A DNA stretch of 64,000 nt from Takakia lepidozioides (taxonomy: Eukaryota > Streptophyta > Takakiopsida > Takakiales > Takakiaceae). The position numbers and the translations under genes were made by a program. Where the stretch lies: assembly GCA_030704615.1 (NCBI GenBank), contig CM060732.1, positions 73,079,053 to 73,143,052 on the forward strand. The letters run 5' to 3'. The notes beneath the pieces are model-generated. The model did no database searches. It saw only the letters and a list, made by a program, of their open reading frames with translations, and was not told the origin of the DNA. Every line of letters begins with the position of its first letter. Within the stretch, counting starts at the first letter, position 1. Below are positions 54,117 through 64,000 of this stretch, one piece after another.

Positions 54117-55940
54117 ATGGAGGAACTAACAGACTATACGCTTGCGATACTACTTACGCAGTGGCACGGGGATAGAAGAACAGAGAGTATCTTTTCTCTT
54201 AATCGATGCTTGCAAGCCCCGCAGGCTTACAAGAAATTACCCATAGCATTTTGTGGCAACCATACGTTTATGCTTTGTGCCCTGCAGGCATTTCTTCAAT
54301 TGTTACAGCCAAAACCTTTCTGTGGGTCTAGAATGAAGAGAGTGAGAGGAATGGAAGAAATCAGGGTGAAGAGCACCACAATCCTGCAGAAAAACAACGA
54401 TTGCTACTCCACAGGCGGTACAGTTACTGAAGGAGCTGCGATTAGAAGGATTGCAAAGCAAAGATTGGACATTGCACCATAGGCAGTACATGTTACAATT
54501 CTTGCAGAACTTTGAGCCTAGGACAGGAGCAACAACGGTGAAGGGAGTTGAATTAGAAATTACTCCCCTATACCTACAGCAATTGTTTGAATTGCCATCA
54601 GGTCAGGTGCATGTGGAGGAGCACAGGGCAAGACTGCAAATAGGGGACTTATTCCAAGAAGGGAGTTTCTTTTTAAAACTCAGGGTTATGCTTGTACCAA
54701 GGCCGTGTACCCAGGGCTAAGGGAGGTAGGCCAGGTATTGAACGTTCTGTTTGCCATGAAACAGAACCAACAGTATTTGAGCAGATCCTTCACAGAGGAA
54801 ATACTCAAAGCCTGAGAGGAGAAGATAAGAGGTAGCATGGGGGACATAATGTACAACGCACTGGTAGAGGAGATGAAAAGATTACAGGGCACTGCCGCAA
54901 AGTCTCCTATCATAGTGTCTGGCCCAATCATTGCTCAAATAATTCTTGATTCTTGCATACTTGATGCTCGGGAAAGAAAGGAGATGAGAGTGTTTGAGAC
55001 CGAAACCACTGCAATGGAAGAGCAAGGCTCTTCACACAGTGAGGGTGGACTGGCAGGGCAACCCCAGTCTAAGAGACAGAGGCGGGGAAAGACTGTAGTG
55101 GCGATCCACTGGCTTCACGGAAACCGCATGATAATGTTTCCCAAGCTCTTGTGCAGGAAGGGGCACAGCAACACAGAGAGCTGCTATTATTGGAAGCAGG
55201 GCCTTCAGAGAGGGAAGAGGAAGTTACTTCAGTATCACAACCATCACAGCTACATGATCGGCTTGTCACAGAGTTACCACAAGTTGTCCATGCAGTTCCA
55301 CCACAAATAATTGATTTGGAGAAAGAAGGGTTAGATATTCCCACTACAGAACAGGTGGTGGCAGAAATTGAGAAGGGGGACCTTCTCTATGAAAATTCTG
55401 GTTGGTCAAGGAAACAATGATTCTGGAGGTGCAGTGGTTGTCCAGGGGAAACCCTGCGGTGCATATAATACACACTGTGACGGAGGTACCACAGGTAGAA
55501 TGTCAAGACACTGCAGCACCTATGACGGATGAAGTGGTTCAGGAAGAAAATCTGGTGGGGCAATGGCCTGATGGTTCGTGAGGCATCACATTGTTGAGGA
55601 TCAGGGAGAACAGCAGCAAGCTCACCATGATGACCCTCAACAGGCCATGCTTATGAGTTCCATAAGCAGGACACTTAATTTGTTGGCCACTTATGTCAAA
55701 TCCCATGTTCCAACTTCCCAATTGGCAGCTTTGAGGGAGGAACTCAGGAAGGAGTTTGAGGCTCGACTTGCCACTGAGTGTGCAAACAAGGTCGATGAAG
55801 AGGTCACTCTCAAGATGCAACAAGACTTAGAGAGTACAGAAGCGGCTTTGCAATTGGCCAAGGAACAATTGATTGAGGCAGGCCTCGCGCAAGACCAGTT
55901 GACGAAGCACATAAGCAACAGCTATACCAAATGCAGGTGA
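54117..55940 (+). pseudogene. Post-pol ORF region (third protein)
   Basis: Same strand as pol, in several frames. 54451-54720 encodes MLQFLQNFEPRTGATTVKG, then ITPLYLQQLFELPSGQ, which resembles the start of plant mobile-element proteins of the putative plant transposon-protein type. 54837-55310 is mixed. 55578-55940 is a helical, coiled-coil segment (LRKEFEARLATECANK, ESTEAALQLAKEQLIEAG). No transmembrane or envelope-like segment is obvious. It would be an accessory protein such as those after pol in some large gypsy families; function unknown. Frame breaks show decay. Confidence 0.5.
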
Positions 55941-56122
55941 AGCATGAAAGCAAGTTGCAAGAAGTGAATGCACTACATACGGAGTTGCAGACAGTGCATG
56001 ACAGGATGGCCATACAATGTGCTACACTCACAACTATGCTTGACCAAGCTACAATAGAAATAAACAGTCAAGCGGAAAGATGTACGAAGGCAGAGGCAGA
56101 GAATGTCTATACCATTGCAGTC

Positions 56123-57005
56123 TGTCACAGTTCGACACAGCCGACACAGCCCGTCACAGCCAACACAACCCGTCACAGTCCGACACAGCCCGTCAAAGCC
56201 CACACAGTCCGACACAGTCGACACAGCCGCCACAACCAGACACAGCCGTCACAGCCAATCACAGCCGACACCGTCATCACAGCCAATCACAGCCCGACAC
56301 AGCCCGTCACAATTCGACACAGCCGCCACAGCTTCGCACAGCCCTACACAGCCCGACACAGCCAGTCACAGCTTCGCACAGCTGGGGAACAGTTATCAAT
56401 GTCAGGGAACGACTGTGAGGGAACGACATCTGCAAAAGGAACGTGTACTACAGGGATGACGGTTAGCCAGGAAAGCGGTTAGAACAGCTTGTAGGGGGAT
56501 AAAGTCAAGAACGGGGACTTCTGGGAATCACTTCTGGAAGGACTTCGGGGAGGGATCACAACTTGGAAATGAAGCGGAGAGTGCGTCTCTGAGCAGAAAG
56601 AGGGAGAGCACGGAGTTAGGAGGAGAACGATCTATTGATACTTGCTGAATGCAAGAAGTAGAGCAGAATAGAGACACCATGGCTTCAGCCTGATACTTGA
56701 TAGATATTAATCTGATACATACTTCATACTCACACTGTGTAGAGAGACCTGAGTGAAGCTGTGGAATGAATGGATGGAACTTGATAGATTTCTGAAGCAA
56801 ACTGATACTTAATTACAGATAGTAAGGTAACTCGCTAACATGAATGCGGGAAGGAGTACAAATAGGAAACACCCCCATGATACACTGGCTGTAGGTCATG
56901 ACTGATTGTTCTGAGCGGGCTGAGAGCTTAGAGATTTCCAACTCTTCTATCTTGGAGTTCCCACCTCGGATAGCGAAGGGATGGGTGAGTTAAAGCCGTG
57001 CGACA
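56123..57005 (+). repeat. 3' LTR
   Basis: Same end GCGACA and same internal order as the 5' LTR, with a shorter CACAGCC array (56123-56375). A purine-rich stretch GAAGGCAGAGGCAGAGAA (about 56086-56103) just upstream could be the polypurine tract. If so, the LTR might begin at TGTCTATACC (56104), but the 5' copy lacks that sequence. Confidence 0.8.
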
Positions 57006-57303
57006 AGGACGGCCCTGTCTGGCCAGGTCTAAGTCCATCAAGGGGTTTAGTAGAGGGTTAACACATTTTACTTCAGAAGTTGCTGCGTGTGATCATTGTA
57101 TCCCTAGGACTGCATGTGTGGTAGAAGGACATGCGTCTGAATTTACTGCTTTGCTAGAACAAAAGTGGGACCAGTATTTTTGTACAGGTGAACATGTTGT
57201 AGTCATGGTTGCTAGCGTTTGATGAATATGTGTCTGGTTGGTGTGATCACCCAATATGGATTGATAGGTAAGGTGCTTGATGTTGTGCTCAAATATTGGC
57301 AGG
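57006..57303 (+). other. CACTA-X intron sequence right of the LTR element
   Basis: A plus-strand frame at 56998-57222 is open but unrecognised. Contains CATTGTATCCCTAGGACT (57094-57111), also found left of the retrotransposon at 45624-45641. Confidence 0.35.
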
Positions 57304-57534
57304 TGGAAAAAAAACTTGCTGGAATATGTTGTCTTATGCATTTCTGTCTATATGGCAATAGTCAGAAAGGTGGATGCAATGGAAAAACAAGTCGAGGCTG
57401 AAGGGTCTGATATGCTGGAGATGAAATCATGGATGCAGAACATGATGGACTCTCAGAAGGCAATGATGCTCAAATTGGGGGTTAATGTCCCCCTGGCGGG
57501 TCTTTGCAGCAATGCCATCTCCCCAATTTGAAAT
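57304..57534 (+). pseudogene. CACTA-X accessory gene: coiled-coil exon, truncated
   Basis: Encodes AIVRKVDAMEKQVEAEGSDM, then MKSWMQNMMDSQKAMMLKLG, clearly related to the start of the element-W HAD exon (AIARKVEDMERAQG and MMYQKAIAEKFG). An acceptor-like TTGGCAG lies at about 57297-57303. The sequence departs at about 57534 and no HAD domain follows, so the exon is cut by a rearrangement at the border with element Y. Being on the far side of the LTR element from exons 1-4, it shows where the retrotransposon inserted. Confidence 0.6.
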
Positions 57535-57568
57535 TCCCAAAGTGAGCTACTGCCATTGAACTGCCACT

Positions 57569-57800
57569 TCACGAAACAGGACTTTGCATTGTACATATTA
57601 CCCAGAATTCCCGAAAGTCTTCTGCAGAGAACTTTCCAAATGTGATTGCATTCAAAGTTGTGCCACGTCCATTGCCAGATTTTCTGTGGCTTCCACCTTT
57701 CAACCTCTTCTGTGTGGGAAGTGCATTTACATCCTGGAATGCTAAGAAAGTCTCAGACACGTTCTGTACATTTGCATGCTTCTTTCATGCTGATGCTCAG
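57569..57800 (-). pseudogene. Unrecognised minus-strand segment next to TNP2-Y first exon
   Basis: Minus frame 57760-57569 reads GRGTTLNAITFGKFSAEDFR then EFWVICTMQSP. No family recognised. It could be a following exon of the TNP2-Y gene or rearranged sequence. Confidence 0.25.
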
Positions 57801-57976
57801 CATGTCAATGCATAGAAATGTTGAAGACGTAGCATCATAGTGAGCAGGTGCTTACAGATGGTGATTTTGCCGGCGACGGGCGTTTCTGGGGAAGCGAGGG
57901 TGCAAGAGCTGGGTGGCGAAGGACATCTTTGCTGGAATCGCCAGTGTGCTCGCCCGCAGGGACACACAACAAATAC

Positions 57977-58207
57977 CGGGACTGTACATTGTCGAATGTT
58001 TGGGTCCCTCCCATACTTTGTTAGGTGCTTTTTGGCCATCTGTAGAAATTGCGGGATCCCTCCATGGCAGATTCTGCAGTTGCACAATATTTTGCGGTGC
58101 CTTTGTGCAATGGCACGCGCCTCCTCTAGTCGCCACAGTTTCTCATCTTTCCTGCGCACACGGAGTCGTTGAGCTGTCAGCCAAAACCCCGCTCTCGTTG
58201 TATACAT
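57977..58207 (-). pseudogene. CACTA-Y TNP2 N-terminal exon
   Basis: ATG at 58205-58207. Encodes LWRLEEARAIAQRHRKILCN, then CRICHGGIPQFLQMAKKHLT and GRDPNIRQCTVP, ending at CCG|GTATTT (intron from 57976 down). Closely parallels the element-X exon at 42298-42527, without its stop. The matching TNP2 body is not downstream on this strand; instead a body lies on the plus strand at 59052. Confidence 0.65.
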
Positions 58208-58259
58208 CGTACTTATACAGGGGGTGTGCAAGGGTCTTTGCAGCTAATGTCAGACTGCC
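58208..58259. promoter_or_regulatory. Divergent start region of CACTA-Y
   Basis: Fifty-two bases between the minus-strand TNP2 ATG and the plus-strand accessory ATG, mirroring 42528-42639. Inferred bidirectional promoter; no core motif seen. Confidence 0.4.
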
Positions 58260-58945
58260 ATGGTCAGGCCCTCCCCGTGCGGTCCCTTGACTGTGTATGA
58301 GAAGCTAAGGGAGACTTGCATTGCTCGCAACAAAGAGGTTGAGGCGGAGTTGTTTGGTTCGCACCCACTGTGAGTATATTGAGAGGCGGCTCACCATAGT
58401 GTTGTGGCTGCTATCTCGCAGGAGAGCATTCCACCTCAACCGAAGTGCTCGACTGATCGGAATACTTTAGTTTGGGGTTGTCAGACATCGCATTGCAGGG
58501 GCTTCTCATTAGGGTTTAGCCTGAAATTGCCTGCATTCTTGTCTTTGGGTTTATGAGTTTTTCTGGATTCCCAGTGTTGGGATTGCGTTGCTAAATACAC
58601 AAAATGATGTTTGTGAGGCGTCGCCTGTCTCCACACTTTCATGGTGCACCATGAAGAGAGCGGGATTGGTTAACTTCTTCATGGGGCGGGGATTGCAGGC
58701 TTGTTGCTCCGAAACCAAAGCGTGCTCGCCGTCGACCTCCACTACCCACTGGACCACCCAGACGTAGTGGAAGGCTAGAAACAATGGCCGACAAGGCACG
58801 GCAGTACATCGACGAAGAGGACGAGGATTTGTCTTTGTGTCTGAGCTTCACAAGCTGCTTCGAAATGAAGTCTGTGACCGACCAATTTCGTCTCCTGATT
58901 CGCAAGTGCGGGGGAGATTTGCAGCATTCACCTGTATTGAACTAG
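58260..58945 (+). pseudogene. CACTA-Y accessory gene, first two exons
   Basis: Exon 1 58260-58369 encodes GPLTVYEKLRETCIARNKEV, with a GTGAGT donor at 58370. Exon 2 from 58699 (acceptor GATTGCAG) encodes VAPKPKRARRRPPLPTGPPR then RSGRLETMADKARQYIDEED. Both match element X exons 1 and 2. The Arg where X has TGA is encoded here by CGT. No Transposase_24 exon follows, because the TNP2 body begins instead. The gene is truncated by a rearrangement near 58950-59050. Confidence 0.6.
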
Positions 58946-59051
58946 TGCAATTCTACAAAGTGTTTGCTTACATGACAGTGTTTAAATGAAATTTCGCTAT
59001 CTGGGAGTTTTGAAAAAAGCTTGTTCATCATATCCCAATTTCTGATTTCAT

Positions 59052-62000
59052 TTGCGTTCACATGGCTACATTACATCCGACTCTGAAGTGGAGGCTGAAT
59101 GTAGTGTAGAGAGTGTTGCGAACGACGTCAATTTGGAGGGACAAGACAGCAATGGGCTACAGGGCCAGATTGCCCGTGCTGTGCAAGATGCATTTGAAAT
59201 ATCAGATACCCTCCGGGAGAATCCCACACCTGCCCCAAATGCCCTTCACTTGGACAATGACGAGGTTGATGAGAATGACGCAAATCCCTCTGAAATGCCT
59301 GATGGGGGAAATATGGGCGGAGAAGAAGTAGGCGCGCCAAATGATCGTCACCATGAAAAACTCATGCGAGAGTCCCAAATCCCCTTATACGATGGGAGCG
59401 TTCACAGCCGATTGACCGCCACATTGATGTTGCTCAATTCCTGCGCCACTCACAGATGTACCAACGCATTTGTGGATGAGTTATTTTCATTGTTGAGGCT
59501 GGAGATTTTCCCCAAACAGAACACCTTGCCCAAATCGCAGTATGAGGCCAAAAATATGATCGCCATGATGGGTCTAGGATACAAACAGATCCATGCCTGT
59601 GAGCGTGGATGTGTATTGTTTCGTGGAGACCTCGAAAAGGCTGCAAATTGCCCCAAGTGCCATAGTCCCCGATACATGGACGGCCGTGGGAAGGTGCCCA
59701 AGAAGGTGCTGCAACACTTTCCTCTCATACCTAGATTGAAACGGATGTTCCAAGCTAAGATGCTCGCAGAGCTCATGAAGTGGCACAGTAATCATAGAAG
59801 TGCAGATGGCATGGTCCAGCATGATGCAGACAGTAAGGCTTGGTGCCATATTGACAACACATGGCCGGATTTTGCTTCAGATCCAAGAAAGCTACGTCTT
59901 GGATTGGCACTGGATGGGGTCAATCCTTATGGCACAAAATTCGCTTCTTGGTCCACCTGGCCCATCATGGTGCTCAATTATAATCTGCCTCCATGGTTGG
60001 TAATGAAGAATTTTTTTGTCATGTTAACACTCCTCATTCCTGGAAAGGAATCTGTGACAAGTGAAAATGTGGATGTTTACCTGCAACCACTTGTGGAGGA
60101 GCTAGCGACATTGTGGGTGGGAGTTGCAGCCGTGGATGTGGCAGCCATTGAAGGAGAGCGGGCATTTACCATGCGTGCAGTCCTCATGTGGTACATACAT
60201 GACTTCCCCGCCTATGGCTTGAGGTTCACCAAGGGTACATTGCTTGTCCAGCATGTGGACCTCAAGTCGATTCCAGATATTTCCCAGCTTGCAAGAAATT
60301 GATATTCCAGGGGCATCAACGCTATCTTCCCCACAATCATGCCTATAGAAGATCCAAACTTTTTAATGGGGCGCGAGACATGAGACCTGCTCCACATACA
60401 GTGACAGCCACTAAAATCAAGGAGCGTGCACGACATTACAAACAATGGATTGATGATGGTGGGACTGTAGGCGCACAGAACGATCCCTCCAAGCTCCATG
60501 GCGTAAAACGACTGTCCATTCTGTTTGACTTGCCTTACTGGGAGGTGCGATTACCACACCTGTGTTTTGGGAACATAACAGTGCATTGGTTTTCATTGTG
60601 CATGATTGTTTGTTTACTAAACCTATACTGTTAACATCATTCATGACTGCATTGCAATGTACCTAATTTGTTAGACCACATGGTGCAGCATCTTCTCATC
60701 CGCCACACTTTTGATACCATGCATTGCGAGAAGAACGTGATGGAGAACATAATCAAGACTCTTTTCGGCGAAAAAGACACGATGAAAGTTCGCCGCGATC
60801 TGGAATTGCAGGGCATTCGAAAGCCTCTTTGGTTACGACACCATCCCACCAGAGTGGATACATTGGTAATGCCTGATGCGCCATATGTGCTCACAAAACC
60901 AGAGCAACGGGTGTTCCTGGAGATTATCACGAATCTGAAAGTACCCACTGGCTATGCCTCTGCTTTCAAAAACCATGTGGTCAAACAAAATTGAGCCAAT
61001 TGAAGTCACATGATTATCATGTGCTCATGCAACAGATCCTCCCACTTGCTCTACGTGGGTTGATGGCGCCTGGGGTTCGCAATGCCATACTAAGAGTGTC
61101 TCGTGTCTTTCGCAAGTTTTGTGCAAAATTCATTGATCCCACCGAGCATGAGGAATTGAAGAAGGAGGTGGCAGTGACTCTTTGTCTTATGGAGAAAGAG
61201 TTCCCACCCTCATTTTTTGATGTTATGACACATTTACTTATCCACTTGGTGGATGAGCTGGATTTGTGTGGACCTGTAGCTTCTCGGTGGATGTACCCGG
61301 TGGAGAGAGCAATGAAGGATTTTAAAGGGAATGTGCGAAACTTGGCGAAGCCTGAGGGCAGTATGGCGAAGGGCTACGTGTTTGAAGAGGCATTGGGATT
61401 TTGTACAGAGTACTTGTCTTCTGTTGATGCTACTAGGTGGAGAGTGTGGGATGCAGGAGAGGAGGAATCAGTGTCGGGCTGGGTGTTGGAAGGAGTTGGT
61501 CGACCACGGAGGTTGACCCTCGAATTGTTGCAGCTTCTCCATGACTACGTCATTCACAACCATCCCAGTTTGAGCATTATGTTGGGGTAAGTGGCAAATG
61601 TGAGTGCATGTCACAGCTTCTGGCACCTGCTATGCATGGGTATGCTTTGTATAGGTGTGTGTGCATTTGTTCTTCCATCGGCTGCAGGTTGCACTAGATA
61701 AATTGATGTGGTTGTGCGTGTGTTGGCAGGTCCTATGAGGTGGAGAAATCCAGGTTGGAGACTGAAAATGCTGCTAACCAGAACAGGATCCGCGCTCTCC
61801 CTCACTTTGCAGAATGGTTGGTAACGGCAGTCCGCCAGCATGTGTCAAGTGTTGCCAACCATGCTACTGATTCAGCCTGCAAGGAATTGTTGGACATGTC
61901 CAAACCCCCATCATTAATCGCAATATCATACAAGAGCATGTCGACTTATGGAAACCACTTCAAGGTTACTTCAGATGGACTCAACAGCCCCTTTGTGACA

Positions 62001-62609
62001 TATGACTCGGGGGTCTCTACTGTTTTCCAGCATGAATGTACTTGCATTTCAGGTGAGCAGGTGGTGGAAAGCGTACGGTATGTGGGTGTCATAAAGGAGA
62101 TTTTAGAATTGGATTATGGCTCCACACACACCACAGTGCTATTGTGTTCATGGGTACGTGCACGATGTGTGGGCTCTCAGCCTGTGTCAATGAAGTAGGA
62201 TGACTCTGGCTTCACATTGGTGAATTTCTCCCACTTGTTGCCTCCACTTGAACAGCCTTTTGTGCTCCTATCACAGGTCGAGCAAGTTTTTTTCTCTGAG
62301 TGTATGAATGAACCAAGATGGAACGTGGTGCTGGAAAAAAACCTCAGGTCACGCAGGGCTGTTTGTGATGTGAGCATTTGCAACGATGATATTGCAAGTG
62401 TATCAGGCCTCTTAGCCCCCAATCAGATTGAAGAGACCAATGTTGCTGGTGACAGGGTCGGCCAGACCATCCAAGTGACACCTGAAGAGGTTGCTTCACT
62501 TTACAGAGACATGCGATCTGAGGAAGCACATCCATGTCCCACGGAGGACAGTTGCGATGGAGATTCAGAGTCCAGTGATGAGGAGTTGGTTGATGTGGAC
62601 GTGTACTAG
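59052..62609 (+). pseudogene. CACTA-Y TNP2 transposase body with full core
   Basis: Order: acidic N-terminus, THRCTNAFVDELFSLLR, CERGCVLFRGD and CPKCHSPRYMDGRG, then the TNP2 core (MVQHDADSKAWCHID, LRLGLALDGVNPYG, YNLPPWLVMKNFF, VYLQPLVEELATLW), LPYWE, intron 60545-60688, HLLIRHTFDTMHCEKN, the DUF4218-like region (ELDLCGPVASRWMYP), intron 61587-61729, and the DUF4216-like tail (VRYVGVIKEILELDYG) with an acidic end. Defects: one-base loss near 60236, another in an A-run near 60988, and in-frame TAG at about 62196 (Glu codon in copy X). TNP2 is the En/Spm cut-and-paste enzyme. The first exon is missing upstream. Confidence 0.88.
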
Positions 62610-62782
62610 TACCTGGAATGAGGTATGACTTTTCCCCCCAATTGCCTTTCTCTATCTCAAGTATATGAAGGGTGGTATTGGGCAAAATTCAATATGTAAT
62701 CCCGGTTGATTCATGAATAATGTGGGCTTTGTAAGACTGGCACTAAGGGTTGCCCTTGGGGGTGTCTTTTTTGCAGGGTGTT
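62610..62782. other. Spacer between TNP2-Y and MULE-2
   Basis: No gene seen; 3' flank of the transposase. Confidence 0.4.
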
Positions 62783-64000
62783 GGAGGAGGTTAGCTATTT
62801 CATGAGCATGAGCGGCATGAGCGGCATGAGCGGAGTAGCAAGACAATCGGTTTTCATGAGCAGAAATACAAATTTCAAAAATAAAAAACATTATAAAACA
62901 TTAATTTAATGGAATGTGTCAGAGAAAACAAATATATTATTCGGCACCTTGAAGGGGAAATTGTAGTTTTGAGAGTTGTGCTCATGATATTTCGACGCCC
63001 GCTCATGCCAATTCCCAGCGACATGTGCAAAAATGGCGCCGAATTTCGCGGTAATAGGGTCCGTAACCGGAAAAAACCGCGACGTATTTCGCGGTAATAG
63101 GTCTCTCTGGCGAAAAATGGTGCGAATTCCGCGGCTATAGGTCCCCTCATGACAGGTGTGTAAGCCCAAAATTTGGAAATGTGGCGCCGAATTTCGGTAC
63201 ATGGTGCCGGGGATTGCACAGATGTTGGGCAAATCCTCTTCCTCGCCAGGTGCCTCGTCAAGTCTTCGTCTCACTGGACGGGTATGAACATCTCCTTCCA
63301 AATGTTGGCCTCTTCGAAGCAATGGCGTGTCTCGAAGGCCCTCTCGTAAGGCCGCCGCCCACTTCCGAGGATTCTTCGATCTGGAGGCAGTCCGCATCAG
63401 CATTTCCTGCCTGTCCGGCCCCAAGCCCCACTGTTTCCCTTTCAAGAACTCGTTGTACCTGCATTGCTGCATAATTGACCTCACAATGTCCTCCGTTGTG
63501 GCAGTGAGGATGTCCACCAGATGCGCCGCAGAGGAGGTACGCCAGGAAGAATGCACTGATTCGGCCATGTTTGTTGTGGGCATGTCAGTGTCGGAGTCGA
63601 GACACATTTCCTGCACAAGCACATGTTGAGGTTATAAGCAAGTTACAAATAATGCCAAGAATAATATTCAACGGGATGCGAATTCGTGCAACTCACCTCC
63701 CGCATATAGTCGCCGAACTGGAGGAAATGATAATGCCACCATGTTAGCCAACTGACCATTGCTCCCTCGTCTGATTTCCTTACAACTCCTGACGATGTCC
63801 ACCAAGCCCGTATACATGCAAACTGTGTCTCTGCATCATCCAAGGTGGGAGCGCGCTTCCACGCAAGATACATGGAACGGTGCTCCTCTCTGAAATCTGG
63901 CGCCACGAGCCTGGTTGTGTACTGCGAAAGGCTCTGCAGAAAATGGAACCCACAAGATCTCTCCTTGCCTTCCATGGGAACATTGGGGTCTTGCCCGTAC
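62783..64000 (-). mobile_element. MULE-2: second copy, inverted, cut by window end
   Basis: The left end GGAGGAGGTTAGCTATTTCA with following GCATGAGCG repeats matches the MULE-1 termini. The transposase runs leftwards from the window edge. It shares GGCGCC-type motifs (63030-63190) with MULE-1, but lacks about 125 bases after the GAGGATT word. The rest, including any methylase-like gene, lies outside the window. Confidence 0.8.
62906..64000 (-). CDS. Mutator-like transposase (MULE-2), C-terminal part, open frame
   Basis: Exon 64000-63697 holds the C-x2-H motif (RSCGFHFLQS), where MULE-1 has a stop but this copy has GAG. A GT-AG intron spans 63611-63696 (86 bases). The exon from 63610 has the catalytic Glu in NMAESVHSSW and VDILTATTEDIVRSIMQQ. 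By eye there are about 15 differences from MULE-1 in the first 93 residues. Because of the 125-base deletion and a one-base difference, the frame runs on through element repeats to 62906 instead of stopping near the family end, so the last 110 or so residues are probably novel tail sequence. The first two catalytic Asp lie beyond the window edge. Confidence 0.75.

Larger units (their letters stand above)
45788..57005 (+). mobile_element. Ty3/gypsy LTR retrotransposon, about 11.2 kb
   Basis: Paired LTRs (45788-46746, 56123-57005), a primer-binding-like site, pre-gag ORF region, gag, protease, RT, RNase H, integrase with GPY module, then a long post-pol region. Integrase after RT/RNase H defines Ty3/gypsy. 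Outside the CACAGCC array, the LTRs differ by only about a dozen substitutions and a few indels over some 620 bases compared by eye, so insertion was fairly recent. Yet the coding frame is broken many times. It lies between exons of the CACTA-X accessory gene. No 5-bp target duplication was found with these boundaries. Confidence 0.85.

Noticed and set aside
45783-57010. Five-base target duplication of the LTR element
   Set aside because: The bases before the 5' LTR (CAGTC) and after the 3' LTR (AGGAC) do not match; the start inside the array is uncertain, so no duplication is claimed.
1-64000. tRNA or rRNA genes
   Set aside because: No cloverleaf-like A/B box pair or rRNA core sequence was noticed by reading; a covariance-model scan was not possible.

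Overview
This is plant nuclear DNA dominated by transposable elements, many nested or rearranged. Spliced transposase genes with GT-AG introns, a plant-type LINE, CACTA genes, a Ty3/gypsy element with a GPY module and PPR fragments all point to a land plant. The PPR style and the TE families suggest a seed-free lineage (bryophyte, lycophyte or fern), but that is inference. I see no certain intact host gene. The best candidates for intact non-TE genes are an unrecognised 453-residue ORF (8241-9602) and, less surely, a HAD/NIF-like exon (29869-30945).

Layout. 1-6545: decayed L1-like LINE on the minus strand, whose ORF2 is split by about 2 kb of unrelated DNA. 8241-13060: the unrecognised coiled-coil ORF, a Cys-rich remnant, a tandem repeat and low-complexity ORFs. 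13082-18109: a complete Mutator-like element (MULE-1) with short terminal inverted repeats, a plus-strand DDE transposase, a divergent minus-strand gene with a DNA-methylase-like SAM motif, and a central block containing a perfect 80-bp palindrome. 18500-20946: integrase and PPR remnants. 21448-26690: a spliced, decayed minus-strand transposase-like gene with an N-terminal helix-turn-helix and a C-terminal BAH-like domain, plus a second remnant gene upstream. 29869-36790: a HAD/NIF-phosphatase-like exon (minus), then a CACTA accessory gene (plus; element W) in which a second HAD exon lies between a Transposase_24-like exon and a DUF8039-like exon. 37122-37400: PPR fragment. 39414-45371: CACTA element X, with a TNP2 transposase (minus) that has lost its catalytic core and a divergent accessory gene (plus). 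45788-57005: Ty3/gypsy LTR retrotransposon of about 11.2 kb, apparently inserted in an intron of the X accessory gene. It has an extra ORF region before gag, another after pol, and CACAGCC-type arrays in its LTRs and after pol. 57304-62609: rest of X plus CACTA element Y, whose TNP2 body is inverted relative to its own N-terminal exon. 62783-64000: a second MULE copy in opposite orientation, cut by the window edge.

The genes work as element modules. TNP2 and the Transposase_24/DUF8039 gene form a divergent CACTA pair sharing a very short promoter. The MULE transposase and the methylase-like gene form a second divergent pair. Almost every coding region carries single-base frame breaks or C-to-T type nonsense codons, which fits methylated decaying elements, though some indels could be assembly errors. 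Exon joins are inferred from GT/AG sites and homology between the copies in this window.
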